DNA of 64,000 nucleotides, from positions 1 to 64,000 of the forward strand of contig JBMHCD010000005.1 of assembly GCA_049890095.1 (NCBI GenBank), given 5' to 3'. The position numbers and the translations under genes were made by a program. Source of the DNA: JABAYQ01 sp049890095. Lineage in GTDB: Bacteria; Bacteroidota; Bacteroidia; Flavobacteriales; UBA7312. Of this stretch, positions 41,306-50,287 are shown piece by piece. Below the pieces are notes generated by a model. The model searched no databases and was not told the DNA's origin. It saw only the letters and a program-made list of their open reading frames with translations. The first letter of the stretch is position 1; every line of letters starts with the position of its first letter.

Positions 41306-41719
41306 ATGGGTGTTAGAAAAAAAAATAAAGCTGAGATTTTAAAAGAATCACGTAAAAATATAGCTTTTGCAAAACTTAATAATTGTCCTACCTCTCCAAG
41401 AAAAATGAGATTGGTAGCTGACATTATTAGAGGTGTTGACGTAGATAAAGCTCTAAATATTTTGAAGTTTAATCCAAAAGAAGCTTCATTACGATTAGAA
41501 AAATTATTGTTATCTGCTATATCAAACTGGGAAAGCAAAAATGAAGGTTCTAGAATTGAAGATAATCAGCTTTTTGTTAAAGAAATAACGGTTGATTCTG
41601 GAAGAATGTTGAAAAGAATCCAGCCAGCTCCTCAAGGTCGAGCTCACAGAATAAGAAAAAGATCCAATCATGTAACGATTGTATTGGGTAACAGAAAAGA
41701 AGAAAAAGCAACAGCATAA
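41306..41719 (+). CDS. rplV: 50S ribosomal protein L22
   Basis: uL22, 137 residues. The tunnel hairpin has the conserved RIQPAPQGRAHRIRKRSNH; the N-terminal part has SPRKMRLVADIIRG. About 20 residues longer than E. coli L22, mainly at the N-terminus. Its stop shares one base with the start of rpsC (TAATG). Confidence 0.97.
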   Translation: MGVRKKNKAEILKESRKNIAFAKLNNCPTSPRKMRLVADIIRGVDVDKALNILKFNPKEASLRLEKLLLSAISNWESKNEGSRIEDNQLFVKEITVDSGRMLKRIQPAPQGRAHRIRKRSNHVTIVLGNRKEEKATA

Positions 41720-42435
41720 TGGGACAAAAAACAAATCCAATAGGCAATAGATTAGGATACATCAAAGGGTGGGATTCTAATTGGTATGGTGGTAGAAACT
41801 ACGGTGATAAGATTGCTGAAGATAGCAAAATAAGAAAGTATATTGGTGTTCGTTTATCGAATGCTAGTATTGCTAAAGTTGTTATTGAGCGTACACTTAA
41901 AATGGTTACTATTACTATCCATACTGCAAGACCTGGTATTATCATTGGTAAAGGTGGTCAAGAAGTTGATAAGTTAAGAGAAGAACTTAAAAAAATTACT
42001 AAGAAAGATGTTCAGATTAACATTTTTGAGGTTAAACGACCAGAGCTAGACGCTAGACTTGTTGCCGCTTCCATTGCTAGACAGATTGAAGGAAGAATCT
42101 CATTTAGAAGAGCTATCAAAATGGCTATAGCAGGTACCATGAGAATGGGAGCTGAGGGAATTAAAGTTAAAATTTCTGGTCGTTTGAATGGTGCTGAAAT
42201 GGCTAGATCTGAGATGTTTAAAGATGGTAGAACACCTCTTCATACCTTCCGTGCAGATATTGACTATGCTTTAGAAGAAGCACATACTACATATGGAAGA
42301 ATTGGTATTAAAGTGTGGATTTGTAAAGGAGAAGTTTACGGTGTTCGTGATTTATCACCTAATATTGGTCAAACTAAGAAGGCTGGAGGTAAAAACCAAA
42401 CTTCTGGTAAGTTTAAAAGAAGAAGAAATAAGTAA
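41719..42435 (+). CDS. rpsC: 30S ribosomal protein S3
   Basis: uS3, 238 residues, at the mRNA entry channel with helicase function. The KH domain has GIIIGKGGQEVDKLREEL (about 74-91); the C-terminal domain has GRLNGAEMARSE and GVKVWI-like GIKVWICKGE. The basic tail ends KFKRRRNK. Confidence 0.98.
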   Translation: MGQKTNPIGNRLGYIKGWDSNWYGGRNYGDKIAEDSKIRKYIGVRLSNASIAKVVIERTLKMVTITIHTARPGIIIGKGGQEVDKLREELKKITKKDVQINIFEVKRPELDARLVAASIARQIEGRISFRRAIKMAIAGTMRMGAEGIKVKISGRLNGAEMARSEMFKDGRTPLHTFRADIDYALEEAHTTYGRIGIKVWICKGEVYGVRDLSPNIGQTKKAGGKNQTSGKFKRRRNK

Positions 42436-42458
42436 GCAATTAATAAACGGTTAATATA

Positions 42459-42881
42459 ATGTTGCAACCAAAGAAGACAAAATTTAGAAAGATGCAAAAG
42501 GGCAAAATGAAAGGAAATGCCCAAAGAGGAAGTCAGTTGGCTTTTGGTTCTTTCGGAATAAAGGCATTAGACGAGACATGGATTACTGCTCGTCAAATAG
42601 AGGCAGCTCGTATTGCAGTTACAAGATATATGAAACGTCAGGGACAAGTTTGGATTAGAATTTTTCCAGATAAGCCTATTACTTCAAAGCCTGCAGAGGT
42701 AAGAATGGGTAAGGGTAAGGGTGCTCCTGAATATTGGGCGGCTGTTGTTCGACCTGGTAGAATGTTATTTGAATGTGATGGTGTTCCAAGAGAGATTGCT
42801 CAAGAGGCAATGCGTTTAGCTGCTCAGAAATTACCAATTAAAACTAAATTTGTGGTTCGTAGAGACTACGTAGAGGCATAA
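42459..42881 (+). CDS. rplP: 50S ribosomal protein L16
   Basis: uL16, 140 residues, contacts the A-site tRNA. Starts MLQPKKTKFRKMQKG; EVRMGKGKGAPEYWAAVV is the functional loop. Followed 12 nt later by rpmC. Confidence 0.98.
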   Translation: MLQPKKTKFRKMQKGKMKGNAQRGSQLAFGSFGIKALDETWITARQIEAARIAVTRYMKRQGQVWIRIFPDKPITSKPAEVRMGKGKGAPEYWAAVVRPGRMLFECDGVPREIAQEAMRLAAQKLPIKTKFVVRRDYVEA

Positions 42882-42893
42882 TATATTTTGATT

Positions 42894-43094
42894 ATGAAAC
42901 AATCAGTAATAAAAGAAATGACAACTAGCGAGCTTGAAGATTTATTAGGTCAAGAAGAGGCTCGATTGGAAAAGATGAAAGTAAATCATTTAGTATCTCC
43001 ACTTGAGAATCCTAAGCAAATTACTTTTACAAGAAAAACTATTGCACGTATTCATACAGAATTACGTAGTAGAGAATTAAACGAAGCAATCTAG
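42894..43094 (+). CDS. rpmC: 50S ribosomal protein L29
   Basis: uL29, 66 residues from ATG 42894. A longer frame would start at TTG 42888 but the ATG gives the usual MKQSVIKEMT-type start. Two helices with the conserved KQITFTRKTIARIHTEL. Confidence 0.95.
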   Translation: MKQSVIKEMTTSELEDLLGQEEARLEKMKVNHLVSPLENPKQITFTRKTIARIHTELRSRELNEAI

Positions 43095-43099
43095 GAATT

Positions 43100-43351
43100 A
43101 TGAGAAACCTTAGAAAAGAAAGAATTGGAGTTGTAACAAGCAATAAGATGGATAAGTCTATTGTTATTTCTGTAATGAGAAAGGAGAAGCATCCACTTTA
43201 TGGTAAGTTCGTTAAGAAAACTAGTAAGTTTACCGCTCATGATGAGAAAAACGAATGTAACAATGGTGATACTGTTCGAATTATGGAAACAAGACCATTA
43301 AGTAAGAATAAGTGTTGGAGATTAGTTGAAATTTTAGAAAGAGCTAAATAA
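43100..43351 (+). CDS. rpsQ: 30S ribosomal protein S17
   Basis: uS17, 83 residues, an OB-fold primary 16S binder. RIGVVTSNKMDKSIVI, HPLYGKFVKKTSKF and ETRPLSKNKCWRLVEI are typical. AGGA lies 5-8 nt before the ATG, one of few in the cluster. Confidence 0.98.
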   Translation: MRNLRKERIGVVTSNKMDKSIVISVMRKEKHPLYGKFVKKTSKFTAHDEKNECNNGDTVRIMETRPLSKNKCWRLVEILERAK

Positions 43352-43352
43352 G

Positions 43353-43721
43353 ATGATACAACAAGAGAGTAGATTAAAAGTAGCCGATAACTCTGGAGCA
43401 AAGGAAGTTCTTTGTATTAAGGTGTTAGGTGGTTCTAAAAGAAGGTACGCTTCTGTTGGTGACACAATTGTTGTTACTGTAAAAGATGTTATTCCTTCTG
43501 GAAATATTAAGAAAGGGACTGTTGCTAAAGCTGTAGTAGTGAGAGTAAAGAAAGAAATCAGAAGACCAGATGGATCTTACATCAGGTTTGATGATAATGC
43601 TTGTGTTTTACTAAATCCAACTGGAGAAATGAGAGGTACTCGTATCTTCGGACCAGTTTCAAGAGAATTAAGGGATAAACAATTTATGAAAATTGTTTCT
43701 TTAGCACCTGAAGTATTATAA
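43353..43721 (+). CDS. rplN: 50S ribosomal protein L14
   Basis: uL14, 122 residues. MIQQESRLKVADNSGAKEV at the start and GTRIFGPVSRELRDKQFMKIVSLAPEVL at the end are highly conserved (quoted in part). Starts 1 nt after rpsQ. Confidence 0.98.
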   Translation: MIQQESRLKVADNSGAKEVLCIKVLGGSKRRYASVGDTIVVTVKDVIPSGNIKKGTVAKAVVVRVKKEIRRPDGSYIRFDDNACVLLNPTGEMRGTRIFGPVSRELRDKQFMKIVSLAPEVL

Positions 43722-43733
43722 TAATTAGAAATT

Positions 43734-44057
43734 ATGTCTAAGTTACACATAAAAAAAGGCGATACTGTAAAAGTAATTTCTGGAAACTCAAAAGGCCAAC
43801 AGGGTAAAGTAATCGAAATTCAGATTTCTAAGTCTAGAGCTATTGTTGAAGGAATTAACATGGTATCAAAGCATTCAAAGCCTAATGCTGCTAATCCTCA
43901 AGGAGGAATTACGAAAATGGAGGCTTCTGTTCATATCTCAAATTTAATGCCGTTAGATCCCAAAACTGGAGAGTCTACAAGAATAGGTAGAAAATTAGAT
44001 GACAAAACAGGTAAATTAGTTAGATATTCAAAAAAATCAGGGGAAATAATAAAATAA
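43734..44057 (+). CDS. rplX: 50S ribosomal protein L24
   Basis: uL24, 107 residues, an assembly initiator. The KOW motif is in HIKKGDTVKVISGNSKGQQGKV (residues 4-25). Its stop shares one base with the rplE start. Confidence 0.97.
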   Translation: MSKLHIKKGDTVKVISGNSKGQQGKVIEIQISKSRAIVEGINMVSKHSKPNAANPQGGITKMEASVHISNLMPLDPKTGESTRIGRKLDDKTGKLVRYSKKSGEIIK

Positions 44058-44602
44058 TGTACACACCTAGATTAAAAAACAAATACAAAGAGGAAATTAT
44101 AGATAAGCTAAAAGCTGAGTTCTCTTATAAATCTGTAATGCAAGTTCCTAAATTAGAGAAGATATGTATCAATCAAGGGTTAGGTGCAGCTGTAGCTGAC
44201 AAGAAAATGGTTGAAAAAGCATGTGAAGAAATTACTTTAATTACTGGACAGAAGGCTGTTGCAACTAAATCAAAGAAAGACATTTCTAACTTTAAATTAA
44301 GAAAGGGAATGCCTATTGGAGCACGTGTAACATTGAGAGGTGATCAAATGTTTGAATTTTTAGAGCGTTTTGTGACTTCTTCTTTACCAAGAGTTAGAGA
44401 TTTTAGAGGAATCAATCCAAAAGGTTTTGATGGAAGAGGGAATTATAACATGGGTATAAAAGAACAAATTATTTTTCCTGAAATTAATATTGATAAGGTA
44501 AATAAAATTACTGGAATGGATATCACATTTGTAACTTCAGCTAAAACTGATGAGGAAGCAAAAAGTTTATTAACAGAATTCGGTTTACCGTTTAAAAAAT
44601 AA
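44057..44602 (+). CDS. rplE: 50S ribosomal protein L5
   Basis: uL5, 181 residues, binds 5S rRNA and contacts P-site tRNA. VPKLEKICINQGLG, RGVTLRG-like GARVTLRGDQMFEFL, and RVRDFRGINPKGFDGRGNYNMG are diagnostic. Confidence 0.98.
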   Translation: MYTPRLKNKYKEEIIDKLKAEFSYKSVMQVPKLEKICINQGLGAAVADKKMVEKACEEITLITGQKAVATKSKKDISNFKLRKGMPIGARVTLRGDQMFEFLERFVTSSLPRVRDFRGINPKGFDGRGNYNMGIKEQIIFPEINIDKVNKITGMDITFVTSAKTDEEAKSLLTEFGLPFKK

Positions 44603-44605
44603 GTT

Positions 44606-44875
44606 ATGGCAAAGGAATCAATGAAGGCTCGTGAAGTCAAAAGACAAAAAATGGTTGCTAAATATGCTGAAAAGCGTGCAGCCCTGAAAGCTGCTGGTGA
44701 TTATGAAGGTTTACAAAAACTTCCAAAGGATGCATCTCCGGTTCGTTTACATAACAGATGTAAAATAACAGGTCGTCCTAAAGGATATATGCGACAGTTT
44801 GGTATTTCGAGGGTTACTTTTAGAGAAATGGCAAATAATGGTTTAATTCCAGGTGTTAAAAAAGCAAGCTGGTAA
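44606..44875 (+). CDS. rpsN: 30S ribosomal protein S14 (zinc-free type)
   Basis: uS14, 89 residues, the long form without the CxxC...CxxC zinc ribbon; only one Cys is present, in NRCKITGRPKGY. C-terminal GVKKASW is standard. Starts 3 nt after rplE. Confidence 0.98.
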   Translation: MAKESMKAREVKRQKMVAKYAEKRAALKAAGDYEGLQKLPKDASPVRLHNRCKITGRPKGYMRQFGISRVTFREMANNGLIPGVKKASW

Positions 44876-44892
44876 TACTTAAAAGATTTATT

Positions 44893-45285
44893 ATGAATAC
44901 AGATCCAATAGCAGATTTTCTTACTCGCATTCGTAATGCGGCTAAAGCAGGGCACAAGGTGGTAGATATACCAGCTTCAAATACAAAGAAAGAGATGACA
45001 AAAATTCTTATGGATAAAGGATACATCTTAAACTATAAGTTTGAAGAGGATAATAAACAAGGCATTATAAAAATTGCCTTAAAATACAACGGACTTGTAC
45101 CAGCAATTAAAACAATAGAGCGTATCAGTAAACCAGGTTTGCGTAAGTATGCAAATAAAGAAACAATGCCAAGAGTACTCAATGGTTTAGGAATTGCAAT
45201 TCTCTCTACTTCTAAAGGAGTAATGACAGACAAAGAAGCAACAAAGCTAAATGTTGGTGGGGAGGTATTATGTTATGTATATTAA
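44893..45285 (+). CDS. rpsH: 30S ribosomal protein S8
   Basis: uS8, 130 residues. TDPIADFLTRIRNA at the start and GLGIAILSTSKGVMTDKEA near the end, with VGGEVLCYVY closing, are family signatures. In E. coli S8 represses the spc operon by binding rplE mRNA; no such site could be confirmed here. Confidence 0.98.
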   Translation: MNTDPIADFLTRIRNAAKAGHKVVDIPASNTKKEMTKILMDKGYILNYKFEEDNKQGIIKIALKYNGLVPAIKTIERISKPGLRKYANKETMPRVLNGLGIAILSTSKGVMTDKEATKLNVGGEVLCYVY

Positions 45286-45305
45286 TCATTTGATATAAAT
45301 AAATT

Positions 45306-45860
45306 ATGTCTAGAATAGGAAAAAATCCAATAGTTATTCCACAAGGTGTTGAAATCAACCTTGGTGATAATAATGTGGTTACTATAAAAGGTTCAAAGGG
45401 AGAATTAACAAAATCTTTTTCCACTGATTTAACAATTAAATTAGAAGATAATAATCTTCAAGTTGATCGTCCTTCAGATACTAAAGAACATAAGTCTTTA
45501 CATGGCTTAACTAGGGCTTTATTAAACAACATGGTTATAGGAGTAAATGAAGGTTTCCAAAAACAATTAGAGCTTGTAGGTGTTGGTTATAGAGCAACTA
45601 ATTCAGGTCAAAAACTTGAGCTTTCACTAGGTTTTTCGCATAATGTTGTGTTCCAAATTCCTGATGAAGTAAAAGTTGAAACGGTTTCAGAAAAAGGAAA
45701 AAATCCTATTGTAATTTTAACTTCTTCTGATAATCAACTATTAGGAGCTGTTGCTTCTAAAATAAGATCATTAAGAAAACCTGAACCATACAAAGGAAAA
45801 GGTATAAAATTTGTTGGAGAAGAATTAAGAAGAAAGGCAGGAAAAACATCTGCTAGTTAA
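45306..45860 (+). CDS. rplF: 50S ribosomal protein L6
   Basis: uL6, 184 residues, two repeats of the same fold. SRIGKNPIVIPQGVE at the start and EPYKGKGIKFVGEELRRKAGK at the end are conserved. Confidence 0.98.
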   Translation: MSRIGKNPIVIPQGVEINLGDNNVVTIKGSKGELTKSFSTDLTIKLEDNNLQVDRPSDTKEHKSLHGLTRALLNNMVIGVNEGFQKQLELVGVGYRATNSGQKLELSLGFSHNVVFQIPDEVKVETVSEKGKNPIVILTSSDNQLLGAVASKIRSLRKPEPYKGKGIKFVGEELRRKAGKTSAS

Positions 45861-45883
45861 TAAAATAATTTTATCGTTTTAAA

Positions 45884-46225
45884 ATGGCATTTTCTAAAGT
45901 AAAAAGAAGAAATAAAATAAGAACTAGAATCAGATCATCTGTTTCTGGAACATCGGCTAAGCCTAGATTAGCAGTTTTTAGAAGTAATAAAGATATATAT
46001 GCTCAGTTAATTGATGACCTTAATGGTAGTACTTTAGTTGCCGCATCATCTAAAGACGTTGCAGGAACTAAAGTTGAACAGGCTACAATAGTTGGAAAAT
46101 CAATTGCCGAAAAGGCTGTAAAAGCAGGTATTGAATCAGTTGTTTTTGATAGAGGCGGATACCTTTATCATGGTAGAATAAAAGCTTTAGCTGAAGGTGC
46201 TAGAGAATCAGGTTTAAAATTCTAA
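45884..46225 (+). CDS. rplR: 50S ribosomal protein L18
   Basis: uL18, 113 residues, a 5S rRNA binder. RRNKIRTRIRSSVSGT, RLAVFRSNKDIYAQLI and FDRGGYLYHGRIKALAEGARE are typical. Confidence 0.98.
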   Translation: MAFSKVKRRNKIRTRIRSSVSGTSAKPRLAVFRSNKDIYAQLIDDLNGSTLVAASSKDVAGTKVEQATIVGKSIAEKAVKAGIESVVFDRGGYLYHGRIKALAEGARESGLKF

Positions 46226-46234
46226 GTAAAAGAT

Positions 46235-46744
46235 ATGTCAGAAAAGAAAGTAAAAGCAAGTGATATCGAACTAGTTGATAAATTAGTTGGTGTTCAGCGT
46301 GTAACAAAAGTAACTAAAGGAGGTAGAACATTTAGTTTTTCTGCAATCGTAGTAGTTGGAAATGGAAAAGGTATTGTTGGTCATGGATTGGGTAAATCTC
46401 AAGAAGTAACGAGTGCAATTAGTAAAGCAATTGATTCTGCAAAGAAAAATTTGGTTCAAGTACCTGTACACAACGGAACTATACCTCATGCTCAGGAAGC
46501 TAAATTTTCTGGCTCTCAAGTTTTAATTAAGCCTGCCTCTAATGGTACAGGTGTTAAAGCTGGTGGTGCAATGCGTGCTGTATTAGAAAGTGCAGGTGTT
46601 ACTGATGTATTAGCTAAATCAAAAGGCTCATCAAATCCTCACAACCTTGTAAAAGCTACTATTAAAGCACTTAAAGAATTAAGAGACGCAAAAACTGTTG
46701 CTTATCAAAGAGGTGTAAATTTAGAAACAGTATTTAACGGATAA
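46235..46744 (+). CDS. rpsE: 30S ribosomal protein S5
   Basis: uS5, 169 residues, acts in decoding accuracy. RVTKVTKGGRTFSFSAIVVV is the double-stranded RNA-binding part; AGGAMRAVLESAGVTDVLAKS and SNPHNLVKATIKAL follow. Confidence 0.98.
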   Translation: MSEKKVKASDIELVDKLVGVQRVTKVTKGGRTFSFSAIVVVGNGKGIVGHGLGKSQEVTSAISKAIDSAKKNLVQVPVHNGTIPHAQEAKFSGSQVLIKPASNGTGVKAGGAMRAVLESAGVTDVLAKSKGSSNPHNLVKATIKALKELRDAKTVAYQRGVNLETVFNG

Positions 46745-46754
46745 AAATATACCA

Positions 46755-46937
46755 ATGGCTAAAATTAGAATTAAGCAGGTAAAAAGTAAAATAGGCAGAC
46801 CAGAGTCGCAAAAAAGAACAATGGATGCTTTGGGATTCAAAAAAATGAATCACATTATAGAGCATGAAGCTACTCCTCAAATTTTAGGAATGGTTAACAA
46901 AGTAAAACATCTCTTAGAGATAGAAGAAGTAAAGTAA
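46755..46937 (+). CDS. rpmD: 50S ribosomal protein L30
   Basis: uL30, 60 residues, the normal short bacterial form. IRIKQVKSKIGRP and MDALGFKKMNHIIEH are conserved. Confidence 0.97.
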   Translation: MAKIRIKQVKSKIGRPESQKRTMDALGFKKMNHIIEHEATPQILGMVNKVKHLLEIEEVK

Positions 46938-46957
46938 AATTTTAGAAATTTAATCTT

Positions 46958-47407
46958 ATGGATTTAAGTAATTTAACGCCTGCGAAAGGGTCGGTAAAGA
47001 ATAGAAAAAGAATAGCTCGTGGTGAAGGTTCAAAAAAAGGCGGTACATCAACAAGAGGTCACAAAGGAGCTAAATCAAGATCTGGATATTCTAGAAAAAT
47101 TGGATTTGAAGGTGGACAAATGCCATTACAAAGACGTGTACCTAAATTTGGGTTTACTAATCCAAATAGAAAAGAATTCCGTGGTGTAAATTTACATACA
47201 TTACAGGCTCTAGTTGACAACAAAAAAATTAAGGATACTGTAACCTTAGAAACATTAATAGAAAATGGTTTAGCTCATAAAAATGACCTTGTGAAAATTT
47301 TAGGAAGAGGTGAGTTAAAAGCCAAGTTAGACATTACTATGCATGCATTTTCATCATCTGCTAAATCAGCTATTGAAACTGCTGGTGGATCTGCTAACAC
47401 TTTGTAA
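46958..47407 (+). CDS. rplO: 50S ribosomal protein L15
   Basis: uL15, 149 residues. Glycine- and lysine-rich N-terminus with RGHKGAKSRSGYSRKIGFEGGQMPLQRRVPK (conserved block, residues about 35-65). Precedes secY by 8 nt, the usual order. Confidence 0.98.
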   Translation: MDLSNLTPAKGSVKNRKRIARGEGSKKGGTSTRGHKGAKSRSGYSRKIGFEGGQMPLQRRVPKFGFTNPNRKEFRGVNLHTLQALVDNKKIKDTVTLETLIENGLAHKNDLVKILGRGELKAKLDITMHAFSSSAKSAIETAGGSANTL

Positions 47408-47415
47408 TATAAATC

Positions 47416-48753
47416 ATGAATAATTTAGTAACAACTTTAAGTAATATTTGGAAAATTGAAGAATTAAGGAATAGAATCCTTGTTACTCTTGGATTTATAC
47501 TTATTTATAGAATTGGTTCTTTTGTTGTTCTTCCAGGTATTGATCCAACTCAACTTGAGGCATTGCAACAGCAAGCTTCATCTGGTTTATTAGGATTATT
47601 AAACCTATTTACTGGAGGAGCTTTTGCTCAGGCTTCTATTTTTGCTTTGGGAATTATGCCATATATTTCCGCTTCTATTGTAATTCAACTTCTAGGAATA
47701 GCAGTTCCTTATTTTCAGAAACTTCAACGTGATGGTGAAAGTGGTCGAAGAAAAATTAATAATATTACAAGGTATCTAACTATTTTAATTACTGCTGGTC
47801 AAGCACCAGGTTACATTGCTAACTTACAGTCACAGCTACCACAGGAAGCATTTTTATTAGGTCCAACTTCGTTTTGGTTCTCTTCCATAATTATTCTTGT
47901 TACAGGTACCATGTTTGTAATGTGGTTAGGAGAGCGAATTACTGATAGAGGTATAGGAAATGGAATCTCACTTATAATTATGATAGGTATTATTGCAGCA
48001 TTACCTGGATCTTTGTTTGCCGAATTTGCAACCGCTTTAGAAAGTAAGACTGGTGGGTTAGTATTTTTCCTTTTAGAAATTGTAGCATTGCTACTTGTAA
48101 TTCTTGTTAGTATCTTGTTGGTACAAGGAACAAGAAGAATTCCTGTAAATTTTGCAAAAAGAGTAGTAGGTAATAAGCAGTATGGAGGAGTTAGACAATA
48201 CATTCCTTTAAAAGTTAATGCATCAGGAGTAATGCCAATTATTTTTGCTCAGGCAATTATGTTTGTACCTATAACTTTAGTAGGTTTTTCAGATTCTGAA
48301 TCATTACAAGGATTTGCTGCGACTTTTACCGATTTTGCGGGTTTTTGGTATAATCTCGTATTCTTTATAATGATTGTTATATTCACATATTTTTATACAG
48401 CCATTACTGTAAACCCAAGACAAATGGCTGATGATATGAAAAAAAATGGAGGTTTTATTCCTGGGGTTAAACCTGGAAGAAAAACAGCTGAGTTTTTAGA
48501 TGATGCAATGTCTAAAATCACATTACCAGGTTCATTATTTTTAGCATTTGTAGCTATTCTTCCTGCTTTTGCTATGCAGCTTGGTATAAATCAAGGTTTT
48601 GCTCAATTTTATGGTGGAACCTCATTGTTAATTATGGTTGGTGTTGTATTGGATACTCTCCAGCAAATAGAAAGTCACTTATTAATGCGTCACTATGATG
48701 GGTTAACTAGTACTGGAAGAATAAAAGGAAAGTCATCAGGGATGATGGCATAA
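47416..48753 (+). CDS. secY: Protein translocase subunit SecY
   Basis: Central channel of the Sec translocon, 445 residues with ten transmembrane helices. RILVTLGFILIYRIGSFVVLPG is helix 1; NLFTGGAFAQASIFALGIMPYISASIV is the plug and helix 2 region; GERITDRGIGNGISLIIM is the conserved cytoplasmic loop and helix 4. It exports all the signal-peptide proteins in this window, including the type IX clients. In many bacteria adk follows; here map does. Confidence 0.98.
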   Translation: MNNLVTTLSNIWKIEELRNRILVTLGFILIYRIGSFVVLPGIDPTQLEALQQQASSGLLGLLNLFTGGAFAQASIFALGIMPYISASIVIQLLGIAVPYFQKLQRDGESGRRKINNITRYLTILITAGQAPGYIANLQSQLPQEAFLLGPTSFWFSSIIILVTGTMFVMWLGERITDRGIGNGISLIIMIGIIAALPGSLFAEFATALESKTGGLVFFLLEIVALLLVILVSILLVQGTRRIPVNFAKRVVGNKQYGGVRQYIPLKVNASGVMPIIFAQAIMFVPITLVGFSDSESLQGFAATFTDFAGFWYNLVFFIMIVIFTYFYTAITVNPRQMADDMKKNGGFIPGVKPGRKTAEFLDDAMSKITLPGSLFLAFVAILPAFAMQLGINQGFAQFYGGTSLLIMVGVVLDTLQQIESHLLMRHYDGLTSTGRIKGKSSGMMA

Positions 48754-48766
48754 GTTTACTTTTTTT

Positions 48767-49543
48767 ATGATCTTTTTAAGAACAGAAGAAGAAGTTGAAC
48801 TTATAAGAAAAAGTTCTTTACTTGTTGCAAAGGCACATGCCGAAGTTGCTAAATTGATTCAGCCAGGAGTTAGTACTCTTGAATTAGATGCTATTGCTGA
48901 AGAATTTATTTTAGACAACGGAGGTAAACCAGCTTTTAAAGGATATAATGGATTTCCCAATACTCTTTGTATATCTCCGGATGATCAAGTAGTACACGGT
49001 ATTCCAAATGCTAAACCTTTAAAAGAAGGGTCTATATTATCTGTCGATTGTGGTGTATTTATGAATGGTTTTTATGGCGATTCAGCTTATACATATCCAG
49101 TTGGTGAAATTGATGACAATTCTAAAAGATTATTGCAAATTACTAAAGAGTGTTTGTATTTAGGGATTGAAAAAGCAGTTGTTGGAAATAGAGTAGGTGA
49201 TATAGGTTTTGCAATTCAACAACACGCCGAAATTAATAATTATGGTGTTGTTCGCGAATTAGTTGGACATGGTGTAGGAGAAAATCTACATGAAAGTCCT
49301 GAAGTGCCTAATTTTGGTAGGCGTGGTAATGGTCCGAAACTACAAGATGGTCTGGTAATAGCAATAGAGCCAATGATCAATATGGGAGTAAGAAACATTA
49401 GGCAACACGCTGATGGTTGGACAATTACAACAAATGATAATAAACCATCTGCTCATTTTGAGCATACTGTAGTTGTAAGAAAAGGAAAAGCAGATATATT
49501 ATCTAGCTTTAAGTTTATAGAAGAAGAATTGAATAAAAAATAA
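48767..49543 (+). CDS. map: Methionine aminopeptidase, type I
   Basis: Removes N-terminal Met from nascent proteins. 258 residues, the short type I form without an N-terminal extension. The five metal ligands are visible: Asp in SVDCGVFMNGFYGDSAYT (two), His in VGHGVGENLHESP, Glu in AIEPMI and Glu in FEHTVVV. Lies between secY and infA, 3 nt before the latter. Confidence 0.97.
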   Translation: MIFLRTEEEVELIRKSSLLVAKAHAEVAKLIQPGVSTLELDAIAEEFILDNGGKPAFKGYNGFPNTLCISPDDQVVHGIPNAKPLKEGSILSVDCGVFMNGFYGDSAYTYPVGEIDDNSKRLLQITKECLYLGIEKAVVGNRVGDIGFAIQQHAEINNYGVVRELVGHGVGENLHESPEVPNFGRRGNGPKLQDGLVIAIEPMINMGVRNIRQHADGWTITTNDNKPSAHFEHTVVVRKGKADILSSFKFIEEELNKK

Positions 49544-49546
49544 AAT

Positions 49547-49762
49547 ATGGCCAAACAGGCACACATAGAACAAGATGGAACAATCACTCAGGCTCTTTCA
49601 AACGCCATGTTTAGAGTTGAGTTAGAAAATGGGCATATAATTACAGCTCATATTTCTGGTAAAATGAGAAAGTTTTATATTAAGTTATTGCCTGGTGATA
49701 AAGTAAAATTAGAAATGTCGCCATACGATTTAACAAAAGGTAGAATTACATATAGATACTAA
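49547..49762 (+). CDS. infA: Translation initiation factor IF-1
   Basis: 71-residue OB-fold protein that blocks the A site during initiation. SNAMFRVELENGHIITAHISGKMR and LLPGDKVKLEMSPYDLTKGRI are the conserved core (residues about 18-65). Confidence 0.98.
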   Translation: MAKQAHIEQDGTITQALSNAMFRVELENGHIITAHISGKMRKFYIKLLPGDKVKLEMSPYDLTKGRITYRY

Positions 49763-49766
49763 TAAT

Positions 49767-49883
49767 ATGAAAATTAGAGCATCCATAAAAAAAAGAAGTG
49801 ACGATTGTAAAATCGTTAGAAGAAAAGGTCGATTATACGTAATCAACAAAAAGAATCCTAAATTTAAACAACGTCAAGGTTAA
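49767..49883 (+). CDS. rpmJ: 50S ribosomal protein L36 (zinc-free type)
   Basis: bL36, 38 residues (MKIRASIKKRSDD, CKIVRRKGRLYVI, KQRQG). It starts 4 nt after infA and ends 12 nt before rpsM, its standard position. Of the four usual zinc ligands only Cys14 remains. The others read Ser11, Asn27 and Lys32, so this is the zinc-independent form. Confidence 0.96.
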   Translation: MKIRASIKKRSDDCKIVRRKGRLYVINKKNPKFKQRQG

Positions 49884-49895
49884 TTATATAATTAT

Positions 49896-50273
49896 ATGGC
49901 TAGAATTGCAGGTATAGACTTACCTAAAAACAAAAGAGGAGTAATTGGACTAACTTATATCTACGGAATTGGTTCGTCTGTTGCCAAAAACATTTTGAAC
50001 AAAGCTGGAGTTGATCATAGTATCAAAGTTCAGGATTGGAATGACAAACAACTTTCTGATATTCGTCAAATTATTGGCGATGAAGTTACTGTAGAAGGAG
50101 AGCTTCGATCAGAAGTTCAGCTAAACATTAAACGATTAATGGATATTGGTTGTAATAGAGGTATTCGTCATCGTTCTGGATTACCATTAAGAGGTCAGAG
50201 AACTAAAAACAACTCTAGAACTAGAAAGGGTAAGCGTAAAACAGTTGCAAATAAAAAGAAAGCAACTAAATAA
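49896..50273 (+). CDS. rpsM: 30S ribosomal protein S13
   Basis: uS13, 125 residues, in the head, contacting P-site tRNA with its basic tail. ARIAGIDLPKNKRGVIGLTYIYGIG at the start (first 25), then RHRSGLPLRGQRTKNNSRTRKG. Confidence 0.98.
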   Translation: MARIAGIDLPKNKRGVIGLTYIYGIGSSVAKNILNKAGVDHSIKVQDWNDKQLSDIRQIIGDEVTVEGELRSEVQLNIKRLMDIGCNRGIRHRSGLPLRGQRTKNNSRTRKGKRKTVANKKKATK

Positions 50274-50287
50274 ACATAAATAGTATT

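Noticed and set aside
42888..42893. TTG start two codons upstream of rpmC
   Set aside because: ATG 42894 gives the normal L29 N-terminus.
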